Notes: generated from the letters alone by a model not told the origin. A stretch of 64,000 bases of DNA from an uncultured Pontibacter sp. (GCF_947495565.1 NZ_CANLZM010000009.1:124001-188000); one strand, 5' to 3'; positions 17,368-26,699 are shown, counted from the stretch's first letter. Numbers and translations are program-made.

Positions 17368-18185
17368 ACTTTAGCTGTAGCATTTGTGCTTTCTTTAGAC
17401 GAGGTAAGTTGAGGCTTGGTTGAAACTTTTGCAGAAATGTTACCGGCATCCAAAGTATAAGTGTAGGTATTATTGATGTTATGCGGCTGAATACTGTAGT
17501 TGATGAACATGTGCTGGTAATGGCGGCCCACGGTGCTGCTCACGTGCCGCTGCACAATATTAGGCTCCAAAGGTTTGTTAGCCAATCGGTTTGCCTCCCC
17601 TTCACCGAAGGCGATGGCGGCCACCAATCCACTTACCAGTCCCGCTACATGGCCTTCCCAGGATACCCGCTCCTCCCCCGGAAAAAGGCCGTAAAAAAGT
17701 CCGCTGTACAGAAAAATCACTGCCAAAGACACAGCCATTGCCCCACGGTTCTGCCTCAGGAAACCGTTAAAGAGCAGGAAGCCGGCTAAGCCGTATACCA
17801 CTCCGCTAGCTCCAATATGATATGCCTGCCGCCCGATAAGCCAGGTTAGCAAGCCGCTGAGCAAGTAGACCAGCACAATTACCCGCAGCGCCACGTTCCG
17901 GTGGATGTAAAGTATAACGCCCGACAGCAGCACCAGCGGAAAGGTATTAGACAGCAGGTGTAGCAAACCGCCATGAATCAAAGGGCCGAAAAACACGCCA
18001 ATCAGCCCAAGGAAATTGCGGGGCATAATACCCAGAAAACCAAGGTTGGCACTGGTAAGGTAGCTGAGCAGGCTTACTAACCACATAAGCGCCACAAACA
18101 GCAGACCGGGTAAAAAGCTGTAGCCAAAGTGGGGGCCTTCCTCAGTTAAGGCGCGGGTATGGTTCCGGGGGGTGAAAAATGACAT
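17364..18185 (-). CDS. Rhomboid-family intramembrane serine protease
   Basis: 273 residues with six membrane helices. The catalytic dyad is Ser127 in GASG and His179 in EGHVAG. HLLSN (His76, Asn80) provides the oxyanion-side residues of bacterial rhomboids. The WR motif of the L1 loop is not obvious. A C-terminal hydrophilic tail of about 70 residues is Ser/Thr/Asn-rich. The family cleaves membrane proteins within the bilayer; no substrate can be predicted. It is coupled by a 4-bp overlap to the VTT gene downstream. Confidence 0.88.
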   Translation of the reverse strand: MSFFTPRNHTRALTEEGPHFGYSFLPGLLFVALMWLVSLLSYLTSANLGFLGIMPRNFLGLIGVFFGPLIHGGLLHLLSNTFPLVLLSGVILYIHRNVALRVIVLVYLLSGLLTWLIGRQAYHIGASGVVYGLAGFLLFNGFLRQNRGAMAVSLAVIFLYSGLFYGLFPGEERVSWEGHVAGLVSGLVAAIAFGEGEANRLANKPLEPNIVQRHVSSTVGRHYQHMFINYSIQPHNINNTYTYTLDAGNISAKVSTKPQLTSSKESTNATAKV

Positions 18186-18377
18186 ATGCCAACCTGTGTT
18201 TCTTTAAAGATAAGCCAAAATGAACAAAAACTGCCTTTGGACCCTTTATCTAATCAGCACTTTCTAACGTAAAGAACGCTGAGAGAGCCAGGCGTAAGTA
18301 TAAAGCCGGCCTCTACAAAGCCTTGGCGGCGCCAGCCATATGCAAGAAAGTACAAATTGGCGCGTTACCAGATTAAC

Positions 18378-20231
18378 ATGCATAGGTTAACCATAGATAA
18401 AACACAATATTCCAAGCTCTACCAAGTATGGTTACTGCTCCTCCTGGCTGTTTGCCTTATTTCTTGTGAGGGCTCCGACGCGCGTCAGAAAAGCTACTCG
18501 GAAGAGCAGCGGCAGTTTTTTCCGGTAGAGCGCACAGCCGCTTATAACCGCCCCTCCTCATTAATTGCCGCCCTGCAAGATAGTTCCACTTATTGGGTAG
18601 ACTCCGTTTTTAACACGCTAACGCCTGATGAGCGCATTGCCCAACTGATCATTATTGAAGCCTTCTCAGATAAAGGGCAGAAGTATGACGCAGATGTCAT
18701 GCGCCTGATCCAAAAGTATAAAGTAGGCGGCATCATCTTTTTTCAGGGTGGGCCTGTGCGGCAGGCAAGGCTTACAAATAAGTACCAGGCGGCTTCTAAG
18801 GTGCCTTTATGGATATCAATGGATGCGGAGACGGGCGTAGGCATGCGCCTGGATTCTACGGTGGAGTACCCGTCGCAGCAGATGCTCGGTGCGCTGGCCG
18901 ACAATGAACTGATATACCGCATGGGGTTGGAAGTGGCGCAGGAATTTAAGCGGCTGGGCATGCACATTAACTTTGCGCCGGTAGCCGATGTGAACAACAA
19001 CCCCAAGAACCCGATCATCAGTTACAGGTCTTTTGGTGAGGATAAGTATGATGTAGCCACCAAAAGCCTGGCTTACATGCAAGGCATGCAGGACGGAGGC
19101 ATTATGGCTGTGGCAAAGCACTTTCCGGGCCACGGCGACACCGATGTAGACTCTCACTATGACCTGCCTGTGATACCATTCGGGCGCGACCGCCTAGACT
19201 CTCTAGAGCTCTATCCTTTTCAGGAACTGATCAAGCATGGTTTGGGCGGCATGATGGTGGCGCATATGCACATTCCGCAGCTGGATTCTACTACCAATGT
19301 TCCCTCTACACTTTCTCAACCTATTGTTACCGGCCTCCTAAAAAAGCAACTGAAGTATAAGGGCCTGATATTTACAGACGCGATGGTGATGAAGGGCGTA
19401 ACCAAATACTTTGAGCCCGGTGAGGCAGAAGCAAAGGCCCTGATAGCGGGAAACGATGTGCTAGAACGCCTGAACAGTGTGCCCAAGGCAATTAAGGCGG
19501 TAAAAGAGGCCATCGCAAAAGGAGATCTGACACAGGATGAAATTGACAGAAGATGCAAGCGTATTTTAGCGGCCAAGCAATGGCTGGGGCTGGACAAGTA
19601 TAAACCTGTTCCGCTGGACAACCTTTACGAAGACCTGAACCCGCCTATTGCAGACCTCATCAATAAAAATATTGCCGAGAACGCCATTACGTTGCTGAAC
19701 AACAAGAAAAAGATGCTGCCGCTGCGCGTAACCCCGCGTATGTCTATTGCAACGGTTTCGGTGGGTGCTACCAGAGTGACGGCTTTTCAGCGCCAGGTAA
19801 AGCAACTGACCGATAATACAGACGACTTTTTTATCTCGCGGAAAGCGAACAGCAAGGAAACTAAGAAGCTCTGGAAACAGCTGAAAAAGTATGATGTGGT
19901 GCTGGTGGCGCTATACGGCCCAAGCATCCGCCCGAGCAATAAGTTGGGCTATTCTGAAGATGCCACCAAACTGGTGCAGCAACTGGCAAAATCTAACAAA
20001 GCTGTTATTACGCTCTTCAATAATACTTATACTTTAAACCAATTCCCTGCTATTGAGGATAGTAGAGGGTTGCTGGTTGCCTACCAGGGTTATTTCCATG
20101 CGCAAGCGGCAGCCGCTGAGGTAATCTTCGGCAAGGTGCCCGCCCGTGGCAAGCTGGCTGTTACTGTAAACAAACACTATGCCTTCGGCGACGGCATTTA
20201 TCTTAACCAGCCGTTCATAGCCGGGCCTTAA
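18378..20231 (+). CDS. Glycoside hydrolase family 3 lipoprotein, NagZ/BglX-like
   Basis: 617 residues from the ATG at 18378; the TTG at 18357 is less likely. The lipobox is LISC (Cys30), so the protein is lipid-anchored. The GH3 TIM barrel holds KHFPGHGDTDVDSH, the His/Asp motif of beta-N-acetylglucosaminidases (NagZ type), and the probable nucleophile Asp in FTDAMVMKG. A C-terminal alpha/beta domain follows from about residue 420. NagZ itself lacks this second domain. The likely role is peptidoglycan or chitin-derived GlcNAc removal outside the cytoplasm. A coiled-coil lipoprotein gene follows 54 bp downstream. Confidence 0.88.
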   Translation: MHRLTIDKTQYSKLYQVWLLLLLAVCLISCEGSDARQKSYSEEQRQFFPVERTAAYNRPSSLIAALQDSSTYWVDSVFNTLTPDERIAQLIIIEAFSDKGQKYDADVMRLIQKYKVGGIIFFQGGPVRQARLTNKYQAASKVPLWISMDAETGVGMRLDSTVEYPSQQMLGALADNELIYRMGLEVAQEFKRLGMHINFAPVADVNNNPKNPIISYRSFGEDKYDVATKSLAYMQGMQDGGIMAVAKHFPGHGDTDVDSHYDLPVIPFGRDRLDSLELYPFQELIKHGLGGMMVAHMHIPQLDSTTNVPSTLSQPIVTGLLKKQLKYKGLIFTDAMVMKGVTKYFEPGEAEAKALIAGNDVLERLNSVPKAIKAVKEAIAKGDLTQDEIDRRCKRILAAKQWLGLDKYKPVPLDNLYEDLNPPIADLINKNIAENAITLLNNKKKMLPLRVTPRMSIATVSVGATRVTAFQRQVKQLTDNTDDFFISRKANSKETKKLWKQLKKYDVVLVALYGPSIRPSNKLGYSEDATKLVQQLAKSNKAVITLFNNTYTLNQFPAIEDSRGLLVAYQGYFHAQAAAAEVIFGKVPARGKLAVTVNKHYAFGDGIYLNQPFIAGP

Positions 20232-20285
20232 GTATCCTGAATCGCCAAGTTGCGTACTAGTCATCAAACAACACGTGTAAGAAAC

Positions 20286-21002
20286 ATGCTGATGAAAAAG
20301 GCTGGATATACTTTAGAATTTACGTTTTTACTTTGTTTCGCCGCATTGCTCTGGGGCTGTGACGGCCAACGCGAGGTGGAGGGCAATGAAGAAATAGTGG
20401 TTGACACCACAGAAGATAGAGACACAGCCACCGTGGTTCGATCAGGCGAATCTGCTGAACAGGAGCTGGAGGAGTTCAGAAGCTGGCTGAACAGGCAAGC
20501 CGATAAAGGCGATACGGCCATCCGGCGAGAGTGGCCGCAGGTAAAAGAAGAACTGCGCCGCCGCAATGCGCAGTTGGAGCGCAACGTAGACAGCCTCTCC
20601 GAAAAATCGAAAGCTGAGTACAGAGACCTGCAGGACCGTTACCGCCAGTGGGAGGAGCGCCAGGAGCGCCGTATGCAGCAACCGTTGGAGGCAAAGCAGG
20701 TAACACAGTGGCAGGAGCAACTGCTGCGTGAGTACGATGATTTGGCGCAGCTACAACCAACCCAGCTGCGCGAAGCATACCTGACTTTTCTAGGCACTGT
20801 GCGTACCAAGCGCAACAATTGGTCGCAGGATGACTGGGACTACGTAGACCATGTGTACGGGCAGCTGAACCAACGTCGCCGGCAGTTAGAGAGCCAGATC
20901 AGCACTTCAGATAAAATCAAGATTAGAACCTTGCAGGCAGAATACCTGACTTTAGAAGGAGCCGCCGACACCAGAGATATGTTCAGGAAGGTAGAAGATT
21001 AG
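20286..21002 (+). CDS. Coiled-coil lipoprotein of unknown function
   Basis: 238 residues from the ATG at 20286, giving a lipoprotein signal with lipobox LLWGC. The upstream frame from 20250 adds an unlikely polar extension. After an acidic linker (VVDTTEDRDTATVV) the protein is almost all charged helix: QELEEFRSWLNRQ, KEELRRRNAQLERNVDSL, EYRDLQDRYRQWEERQERR. Heptad-like spacing suggests a coiled coil. It is likely cotranscribed with the GH3 gene and ends just before a 36-bp palindrome. I cannot name a family. Confidence 0.65.
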   Translation: MLMKKAGYTLEFTFLLCFAALLWGCDGQREVEGNEEIVVDTTEDRDTATVVRSGESAEQELEEFRSWLNRQADKGDTAIRREWPQVKEELRRRNAQLERNVDSLSEKSKAEYRDLQDRYRQWEERQERRMQQPLEAKQVTQWQEQLLREYDDLAQLQPTQLREAYLTFLGTVRTKRNNWSQDDWDYVDHVYGQLNQRRRQLESQISTSDKIKIRTLQAEYLTLEGAADTRDMFRKVED

Positions 21003-21039
21003 CCACAACCGCTGCTTCTGTTAAGGGCTTTTTTAACGT

Positions 21040-21075
21040 AACAGCCATACTTAAAAGCTTTTAAGTATGGCTGTT
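21040..21075. terminator. 36-bp perfect palindrome between convergent genes
   Basis: Arms 21040-21057 and 21058-21075 are exact reverse complements over 18 bp with no spacer. The centre is AAAAGCTTTT and each arm carries CATACTT/AAGTATG. It lies between the convergent ends at 21002 and 21135. It is probably a bidirectional terminator, though a protein-binding dyad is possible. Confidence 0.6.
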
Positions 21076-21134
21076 GTTTTACTAAATCATGTTAAGTTGC
21101 TTTAAAACTGAACTTGTCTATAGTAAAACCGGCA

Positions 21135-21650
21135 CTACTTCCGGTTAAGCTTTACCCATTGCTGCGCGATAATGGTTTTGGCATCCGGCGTTTCCAGTGC
21201 GTCCAGTTGCTTGGGCGTGAGGTGCAAAATCTCGATAAACTCATGCTCATGGCTATTGCCACCACCTGTGTGGCGCTGCTCCTTCACTTCAGCATAGTAT
21301 AGCATGACGCGTTCTGTGGTGCCTCCAGGTGAAGAGTAAAAAGTATGCAGATGCTGCAGTTTTTCCACGTGATAACCTGTTTCCTCTTCAATCTCCCGCT
21401 TTATACTTGCTTCTGGCTGCTCACCCTTGTCCACCATGCCGGCTACTACTTCTATCAACTCAGACTCTGAGCCAACACGAAACTGCCTGGTGAGAATATA
21501 TTGCTGCTTTTCTGTATCAAACACCAACGCTGCCACGGCATCGCCACGGTCAAACTGCTCGCGGGTAAAGGTATGGCCCTGTTGCTCTACTGTTAGTTCA
21601 TATATTTTAAAATAGCCGTCGTAAGCCTTTTCTCTTTTTTTGATCTCCAT
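21135..21650 (-). CDS. NUDIX hydrolase, ADP-ribose pyrophosphatase-like
   Basis: 171 residues. The Nudix box is complete, running from GMVDKGE through REIEEETGY (G-x5-E-x7-REUxEExGU). The N-terminal YDGYFKIYELTVEQQ and the EVVAGMVDKGE segment are as in NudF/ADP-ribose or GDP-mannose pyrophosphatases, as is YSSPGGTTERVMLYYAEV after the box. These enzymes split nucleoside diphosphate sugars to nucleotides, a housekeeping role in the cytoplasm. The stop is 59 bp from the palindrome at 21040. Confidence 0.9.
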   Translation of the reverse strand: MEIKKREKAYDGYFKIYELTVEQQGHTFTREQFDRGDAVAALVFDTEKQQYILTRQFRVGSESELIEVVAGMVDKGEQPEASIKREIEEETGYHVEKLQHLHTFYSSPGGTTERVMLYYAEVKEQRHTGGGNSHEHEFIEILHLTPKQLDALETPDAKTIIAQQWVKLNRK

Positions 21651-21727
21651 AAGGGTGCTGCTTTCTATTAAGCTTAAAGATAGTAAATCTGAAGTATAGC
21701 CTGTGCCATACCTCAGATAGTATGAGT

Positions 21728-22747
21728 TTATACTTCGTTGTTATTCTCAGCGGCTTTTTGCGTACGCTCCGTCCACCCAGACTGCGAGAGTTTTGTTTCG
21801 CTTTCATATCCTTTTGCCCTGTTCTTGCCGATGCCGCCCTCACCGGGAAGCGCAGCATTTACAAGTGCCAGAATATCTGTGGTTAGAGCCGGTGATATGC
21901 GGTGCAGCAACTCTCCTGCTGTGGCAAACAGCGTGGTGGTTACGCCTGCATCGCCGTGCCGCAGAGCATCCAGCATTTGCATGGCAGACGCCTCAGCACC
22001 GGTAGAGGTAATCGGGTTTGAATCCATTATTTTGAACAGGGCATACTCTTCCTTGTTGTGGCCTTTTAGGTTAGCATGGCGCGGGCTGCCTGTCTGCATC
22101 AGGCCGGGAGTAGCTGTAGTTACCGATATATCATACTTCTTCAGTTCGGCGCGTAAACCTTCCGAAAGTCCAACCAAGGCAAACTTACTGGCGCTGTAAG
22201 GCACCAGATGCGGCACGCTTATTTTTCCGCCTATGGAGGCGATGTTCAGAATACGCCCACCCCGCACCTTCATCACCGGAAGCACTGCCAATGTGGTGTA
22301 AACTGGCCCCCAGAAGTGCGTTTTGATGGCTTCGTCAAACTCCTGCACCGTCATCTCGGCAACAGGACCGGCATGTATAATCCCTGCATTGTTTATCAGC
22401 ACATCTATCGGGCTGAATTCGTTCTGCACATTGGTTATCATGTCTGTTACCTGCTGCTGGTCGGTTACATCGCATTTCTGCACCAGCACGTCGGCTCCTT
22501 TTCCGGCCAGCTCCATGCGTGCGTTTTCCAGTTCTGTCTCATCACGGGCACACAGCACAAGCCTTGCGCCTTCCTTGGCCAGCTGCCGCGCCATCACCAG
22601 GCCCAGCCCCCGGCTTCCGCCAGTTATTAGTATCGTTTTGCCGTTAAAGTCATAAGCATTCATTCTCCGGCTTACTGCCCGAACCACTGCAAGCGCTCCC
22701 GCTCCTGCCGCTAACCAAAGCAGCTTATTTTTATCTTTTGCTTTCAT
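21728..22747 (-). CDS. Membrane-anchored short-chain dehydrogenase/reductase
   Basis: 339 residues from the ATG at 22747; the longer frame to 22789 crosses the upstream gene's terminator. An N-terminal hydrophobic segment (LLWLAAGAGALAVVRAV) is unusual for an SDR and suggests membrane attachment. The Rossmann motif is TGGSRGLG, the catalytic Tyr-Lys pair is in YSASK, and NNAG is present. A C-terminal extension of about 80 residues ends in a polar tail. Substrate is unknown. It is transcribed alone, downstream of a terminator. Confidence 0.85.
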   Translation of the reverse strand: MKAKDKNKLLWLAAGAGALAVVRAVSRRMNAYDFNGKTILITGGSRGLGLVMARQLAKEGARLVLCARDETELENARMELAGKGADVLVQKCDVTDQQQVTDMITNVQNEFSPIDVLINNAGIIHAGPVAEMTVQEFDEAIKTHFWGPVYTTLAVLPVMKVRGGRILNIASIGGKISVPHLVPYSASKFALVGLSEGLRAELKKYDISVTTATPGLMQTGSPRHANLKGHNKEEYALFKIMDSNPITSTGAEASAMQMLDALRHGDAGVTTTLFATAGELLHRISPALTTDILALVNAALPGEGGIGKNRAKGYESETKLSQSGWTERTQKAAENNNEV

Positions 22748-22764
22748 AGGTAGAAGTATAAAAA

Positions 22765-22799
22765 GTAAAGGCAGATGCCTGTTAAGCATCTGCCTTTAC
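22765..22799 (-). terminator. Terminator of the beta-barrel gene at 22842
   Basis: Perfect 14-bp stem (22765-22778 / 22786-22799) with a 7-nt loop. On the minus strand it is followed by CTTTTTATAC. It separates the beta-barrel gene from the SDR gene. Confidence 0.75.
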
Positions 22800-22841
22800 C
22801 TCTACGGCGGTAGAAATTTTGGGGTTAACTATAGTTTCTGA

Positions 22842-23606
22842 TTAGGGCTTTTTAGAGAAAAGCTTATTTTTAAGAACAGGCGTGTACTGCAGTTTTACGG
22901 CTACCACGGCATACTCGTCCCGCCTGCCGCCGCCGCTCGTAATAGGCCCTATATTATCCAGGAAATCTGTGCTGGTAACGCGGTAGGCAATTTCCGGTGC
23001 AATACTGAATTCATCGTTAATATAAAATCGGATGCCGCCGCCCACAGGCACCACAGCCGCAAAGGCAGGGTAGTCCTGCTCAGGATCATAGGTGCTTTGA
23101 GTGTCGTCGAGGTTGCCGTTTGCCGGAAAAGAGGTAGCAGTATAGTATAAACCTCCCACGCCAATCCGGAAATAAGGAACTGCAAATCGTTTGCGCTTGG
23201 AGCGGTAGTTGCCCGAACCGGCATAGCTGTCCAGCAGGTTTATCACCAAAGACCCGGAAACCTCGATTACTTCAGACTCAAAAGCCAAGTTCAAGGGTGC
23301 GTTAGGGTCTTTTTCCACTGCTCCCAGTTTTACATAATCTATTGTGCCGCTTATGCCAACATATGGCGAGAACTTGTAAAGCCCTCCCACGCTTGCGTTC
23401 GGCCCAAGATCATTACAGCCCCAGCTGCCGCAGATATCGCTTCTTACGGCGGCCACACCGCCGCCTACAAGTATAACCCAGCCCCGCTCCAGCACATTGC
23501 TCTGCTTGCTGTTGCGTTTAAAGCGGTATTGCTGCGCCAGTGCGTCCCAGGGGTTTAGTAAGAGTAGAGAAAGAAGTAAGAGTAAGTAGTATGGTTTCCT
23601 GTTCAT
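22842..23606 (-). CDS. Probable outer-membrane beta-barrel protein
   Basis: 254 residues from the ATG at 23606, which opens a signal peptide (MNRKPYYLLLLLSLLLLNPW, cleavage near ALAQ). The body alternates short amphipathic strands: GWVILVGGGVAAVRSDI, VGGLYKFSPYVGISGTIDYV, EVSGSLVINLL, PYFRIGVGGLYY, VPVGGGIRFYINDEFSIAPEIAYRV and AVVAVKLQYTPV. Two Cys lie close together near residue 55-60 (CGSWGC), which may form a disulphide. This is a porin-like barrel with no assigned substrate. Confidence 0.75.
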   Translation of the reverse strand: MNRKPYYLLLLLSLLLLNPWDALAQQYRFKRNSKQSNVLERGWVILVGGGVAAVRSDICGSWGCNDLGPNASVGGLYKFSPYVGISGTIDYVKLGAVEKDPNAPLNLAFESEVIEVSGSLVINLLDSYAGSGNYRSKRKRFAVPYFRIGVGGLYYTATSFPANGNLDDTQSTYDPEQDYPAFAAVVPVGGGIRFYINDEFSIAPEIAYRVTSTDFLDNIGPITSGGGRRDEYAVVAVKLQYTPVLKNKLFSKKP

Positions 23607-23822
23607 ATCATCAGACAGGTTTAACAACATTATTTAAGGCAGTTATACTTGCCGCCAAGCCCTATCCCCATCATGGAGTATCGGACTCAGAACTTCTTCT
23701 TCTCTACGGTTTATAAGTAAGAAAGATGGTGCTTTCAGAATAAAAATATCGGAATATCAGAATAGTCAAAGTATAATATATACTTCTGTCTTTTAGCAAA
23801 ACTATAAAACAGCCTGTTTTTG

Positions 23823-24758
23823 CTATTGCTTTAACTTATTGGGAAAGTTTTGCGCCGGCAAACGCTGCAGGTTGGCATCCATCAGGGCTATAAAATCAAT
23901 AACAAGCGCTGCGGCATCCGGGTAAAAAGTTTTGTTGATGTTCTCGAAATCATCGGTGGGTTTGTGGTAATGCGGATGGTCCTCTACTCCGAAATAAACA
24001 TACGGTATGCCGCGCTCATGAAACCTGTAATGATCGGACTGACGAGTCCAGTCGTTCTGGCCCTGCTCAGGTCTGTCGTGGCCCAGCAGTAAACGGGCTT
24101 GTGTTCTGGGCTTTACCTTCAGCAGGTAAGGCTGCAGCTGCGGGTAATGGTAAGCGCCGCTGGCGTAAAGTTCTCCTTTTTCGTTGATGCTCAGCATATC
24201 CATATTTACGTTGAGCAAGATGTTCTGCAAAGGCACCGGCGGGTTGTCTAAAAAAGCTTTTGCCCCCTGAAGCCCCAGTTCCTCGCCATCCCATGCGGCA
24301 AAAATAATAGTATGTTTCGGTGGGTGCTTTACAAAATGAGCGGCCGCAGCCAGCAACGCCCCTACACCCGAAGCATTGTCATCGGCACCGTTGAATATTT
24401 TGCCGTCGTGCTGCCCCACATGGTCGTAATGCGCAGTTACAACAATAGCTTTACCTGACTTGCCCGGTATATACCCAACCAGGTTGGTGGCCTGCTCTAC
24501 CTGCGCCCTTTTAGAATCTATTTCAAAGTGATGTTTGAAGCTGCCGTTAAAAGGCTTCAGGCCAATCTCATCGAAACGCTTCAGAATATACTCCTGCGCC
24601 ATCAGGCTGCCTTCGGTGCCACTTAGCCGCCCCTGCATAGAGTCGGCAGAAAGTACCTTTACATCCCGCAGCAACTGGGCTGCATCAGGTGTATTTTTCT
24701 GTGCAATTCCCAACACGGGCGCAGCAAGTATAAACGCAAAAGCAAGTATCTTCTTCAT
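23823..24758 (-). CDS. Secreted M28-family zinc aminopeptidase
   Basis: 311 residues with a signal peptide (MKKILAFAFILAAPVLGIAQ). The two-zinc site is readable: His110/Asp112 in TAHYDH, Asp126-127 in GADDNASG, Glu159-160 in WDGEELG, Asp187 in NMDM and a His in HPHYHKPTDD. M28 peptidases of this length (Aap/BSAP-type) remove N-terminal residues from peptides in the periplasm or outside. A PA insert is absent, which is usual for short members. It is transcribed alone and likely digests peptides for nutrition. Confidence 0.9.
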   Translation of the reverse strand: MKKILAFAFILAAPVLGIAQKNTPDAAQLLRDVKVLSADSMQGRLSGTEGSLMAQEYILKRFDEIGLKPFNGSFKHHFEIDSKRAQVEQATNLVGYIPGKSGKAIVVTAHYDHVGQHDGKIFNGADDNASGVGALLAAAAHFVKHPPKHTIIFAAWDGEELGLQGAKAFLDNPPVPLQNILLNVNMDMLSINEKGELYASGAYHYPQLQPYLLKVKPRTQARLLLGHDRPEQGQNDWTRQSDHYRFHERGIPYVYFGVEDHPHYHKPTDDFENINKTFYPDAAALVIDFIALMDANLQRLPAQNFPNKLKQ

Positions 24759-24934
24759 AAAGTATAGAAAAGCCTAAGGTAGGGTTTGTGAGCGGTTTTG
24801 GCAAATTTGAGATATTTTGCTGCTGCTGCGCCAGGTTATACATTATAGGTTGATATAGATTGGAAAGCGGCTACTGGAACTGAGCCGTGCTAAGTATAAA
24901 ACCTGGCAATAAGCAGAATAAAGTATGATTACAA

Positions 24935-24985
24935 AAAAGCAGCTCCTGCTGCGTCAGTAAAACCAACATAGCAGGAGCTGCTTTT
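24935..24985 (-). terminator. Long-loop terminator
   Basis: Arms 24935-24950 and 24970-24985 match over 16 bp with a 19-nt loop. On the minus strand a T run follows, 16 bp beyond the stop of the small gene at 25002. Confidence 0.65.
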
Positions 24986-25001
24986 ATACTTAAAGTATTT
25001 T

Positions 25002-25244
25002 TTATAAAGACCTTATCCAGTTAATCCAGTTGTGCTGGCTAAGAACCTGCGGCTCTTGTTTATTTTCGGTTGATTCAGCCTCGTCGGCATCTGCTGCTGA
25101 GGCTGTTTTATAACTTGCTACTTCTCCGTTGTTTACCCATCCTGCCTGGCGCATGTAAAATCTTATTGCGCTTGCTTCCACAAAATGCTCTTCCTGTTTT
25201 AAATCTTTGTAGTTCATCGTCTTCATCAGTTGACTATTACACAT
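25002..25244 (-). CDS. Small hypothetical protein
   Basis: 80 residues at most. Internal ATGs at 25226 and 25217 give shorter forms starting MKTMNYKDLKQEEHFVEASAIRFYMRQAGW, and one of those is more likely to be the start. The first half is helical and charged; the second half is Ala/Glu/Gln-rich and disordered, ending NWINWIRSL. There is no signal peptide or known motif. A good terminator downstream supports expression. Confidence 0.45.
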   Translation of the reverse strand: MCNSQLMKTMNYKDLKQEEHFVEASAIRFYMRQAGWVNNGEVASYKTASAADADEAESTENKQEPQVLSQHNWINWIRSL

Positions 25245-25352
25245 TGGCTAAAAAAACTCAACAGAAGAAGAACAAGGAACGTGCCACTACGGCAACATAT
25301 CCTTAAAAGTTACAAGCGCATCAAAATATTTTTCATAAATAGGAGAATTACA

Positions 25353-25377
25353 AAAGCCAGGTGGTGTACCTGGCTTT
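25353..25377 (-). terminator. Terminator of the LEA14-like lipoprotein gene
   Basis: Stem AAAGCCAGGT (25353-25362) / ACCTGGCTTT (25368-25377), loop GGTGT. It lies 3 bp after the stop of the minus-strand gene at 25381. Confidence 0.7.
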
Positions 25378-25380
25378 CTG

Positions 25381-25968
25381 TTATCCTTTTATTTTTATAA
25401 ATGCGGGCAGCTCAAACGGCCCTACCGAAGTCTGAATGGTAGGTTTTATTTGCAGCGTTACCTTAGGCCGATCAGCGCTGTCCTTGTTCAGAAGCGTGGC
25501 CAAACGCAAAAGCTTGTTCAGGTCTGGCTGACTGCTCCCCTCCCCACTGGCAAACGTTAACGGAGAAGCGATGGTAATGGTGTTTAACCCGTTTTTCAGC
25601 TCCACCGGCTCACTGACCAAACCAGTTAACGTATGCTGATCATCCACAAGCAGTTGCCATTTCAGTTGAGTTACAGTCATGGTTCTACCTTGGCTGCCTT
25701 CAGGTAAATTTACTTTCAGGCCGATGGTAGAAACCGCATTTAGGGCATTGTCAGAGAATGCGGTGTAAAGTGTGGCAGCATCGTTAAATGAAAAATCCTG
25801 GGGCCGCTTCTTCTTCAGGAGGTCTATGCCGTTAAGTTCAATTTGGTTTATACTTTCCAGGCTATACTCTGCCTCTTTAAAAGCCTCTACATCGTTCTTG
25901 GTTTTGCAGGCAAAGCCTAGAACCAGCAGCATTAGCAGCAGTGTGTAGTTACCTATTTTTCTCATCAT
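25381..25968 (-). CDS. LEA14-like lipoprotein
   Basis: 195 residues. The signal ends in the lipobox LGFAC (Cys21). The body is beta-rich with the pattern of water-stress/LEA14 immunoglobulin-like folds: EYSLESINQIELNGIDLL, NALNAVSTIGLKVNLPEGSQG, LKWQLLVDDQHTLTGLV and ELPAFIKIKG. LEA14-type domains in bacteria are structural or stress proteins. That label is a fold-level impression. The start is 8 bp after the stop of the DUF2807 gene, so the two form an operon. Confidence 0.65.
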   Translation of the reverse strand: MMRKIGNYTLLLMLLVLGFACKTKNDVEAFKEAEYSLESINQIELNGIDLLKKKRPQDFSFNDAATLYTAFSDNALNAVSTIGLKVNLPEGSQGRTMTVTQLKWQLLVDDQHTLTGLVSEPVELKNGLNTITIASPLTFASGEGSSQPDLNKLLRLATLLNKDSADRPKVTLQIKPTIQTSVGPFELPAFIKIKG

Positions 25969-25976
25969 ACTTTGAT

Positions 25977-26699
25977 TTACTTTTTTATTACTTTTCCGGA
26001 ACCGGAGACGCTGGAGTTAACGTCTGGGTTGCCTGTGTAGTATACTCTTCCGCTCCCGCTAAGGTCGGCATCAAGTTCATCTTCTGCGTTTACTTCTACT
26101 TCGCCGGACCCAGAGATGCTTACTTCTGCCTCCCGGCTGGTCAAATCAAAAGCCCAATACTTGCCTGACCCCGATATGGATACATCCTGATTTTCTGCCA
26201 CACCAGCTGCACGAATTGTGCCAGAGCCACTTATGCGGGCATCTAATTCTGCAGTGGCCAGGCGCAACAGCACATCTCCTGAGCCTGAAACGCTGGTTTG
26301 GAAGGTACGGCTTTTAAAAACATCCTCCAGCTCTATTCGGCCAGACCCACCAACACTTGCTCTGTCTAATTCAGGCACAGTGATGTAAACCTCCACTGCT
26401 TCGTGCTTGCGCAGGCACCGGTCAAAGCCAATGCCCCATACGCCGTTTTCGACGTTAGTTTCCAGATGATCCAGTATATTGGCCTGTCCCTGCACCTCCA
26501 CCCGCTGCTCGCTTCCGCGCCGGATATATACTTTGGTGCTTCCGCTAACATCTACACCGCTGAAACGGGCAAGCTCAAGCGTCCGGCTCTCAACATCCCC
26601 CTCTCCTTCCAGGCAAAAGCCTTGATCATCGCAGGAAGTAAAAAAGGCCATAAAGGCTACTGAAGCAAGCAGCAGCACAGGTAGTTTCATGATTCTCAT
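25977..26699 (-). CDS. DUF2807 (head-GIN) adhesin-like lipoprotein
   Basis: 240 residues with a lipoprotein signal (lipobox FFTSC, Cys23). The repeated SGSG motif marks DUF2807: GGSGRIEL, SGSGDVLL, SGSGTIRA, SGSGKYWA, SGSGEVEV, SGSGRVYY and SGSGKV. Each SGSG ends a turn of a parallel beta-helix. The family is described as putative auto-transporter adhesin, but a secretion or adhesion role has not been demonstrated to my knowledge. The LEA14-like lipoprotein is directly downstream. The leader carries a small hairpin near 26704-26749. Confidence 0.9.
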   Translation of the reverse strand: MRIMKLPVLLLASVAFMAFFTSCDDQGFCLEGEGDVESRTLELARFSGVDVSGSTKVYIRRGSEQRVEVQGQANILDHLETNVENGVWGIGFDRCLRKHEAVEVYITVPELDRASVGGSGRIELEDVFKSRTFQTSVSGSGDVLLRLATAELDARISGSGTIRAAGVAENQDVSISGSGKYWAFDLTSREAEVSISGSGEVEVNAEDELDADLSGSGRVYYTGNPDVNSSVSGSGKVIKK

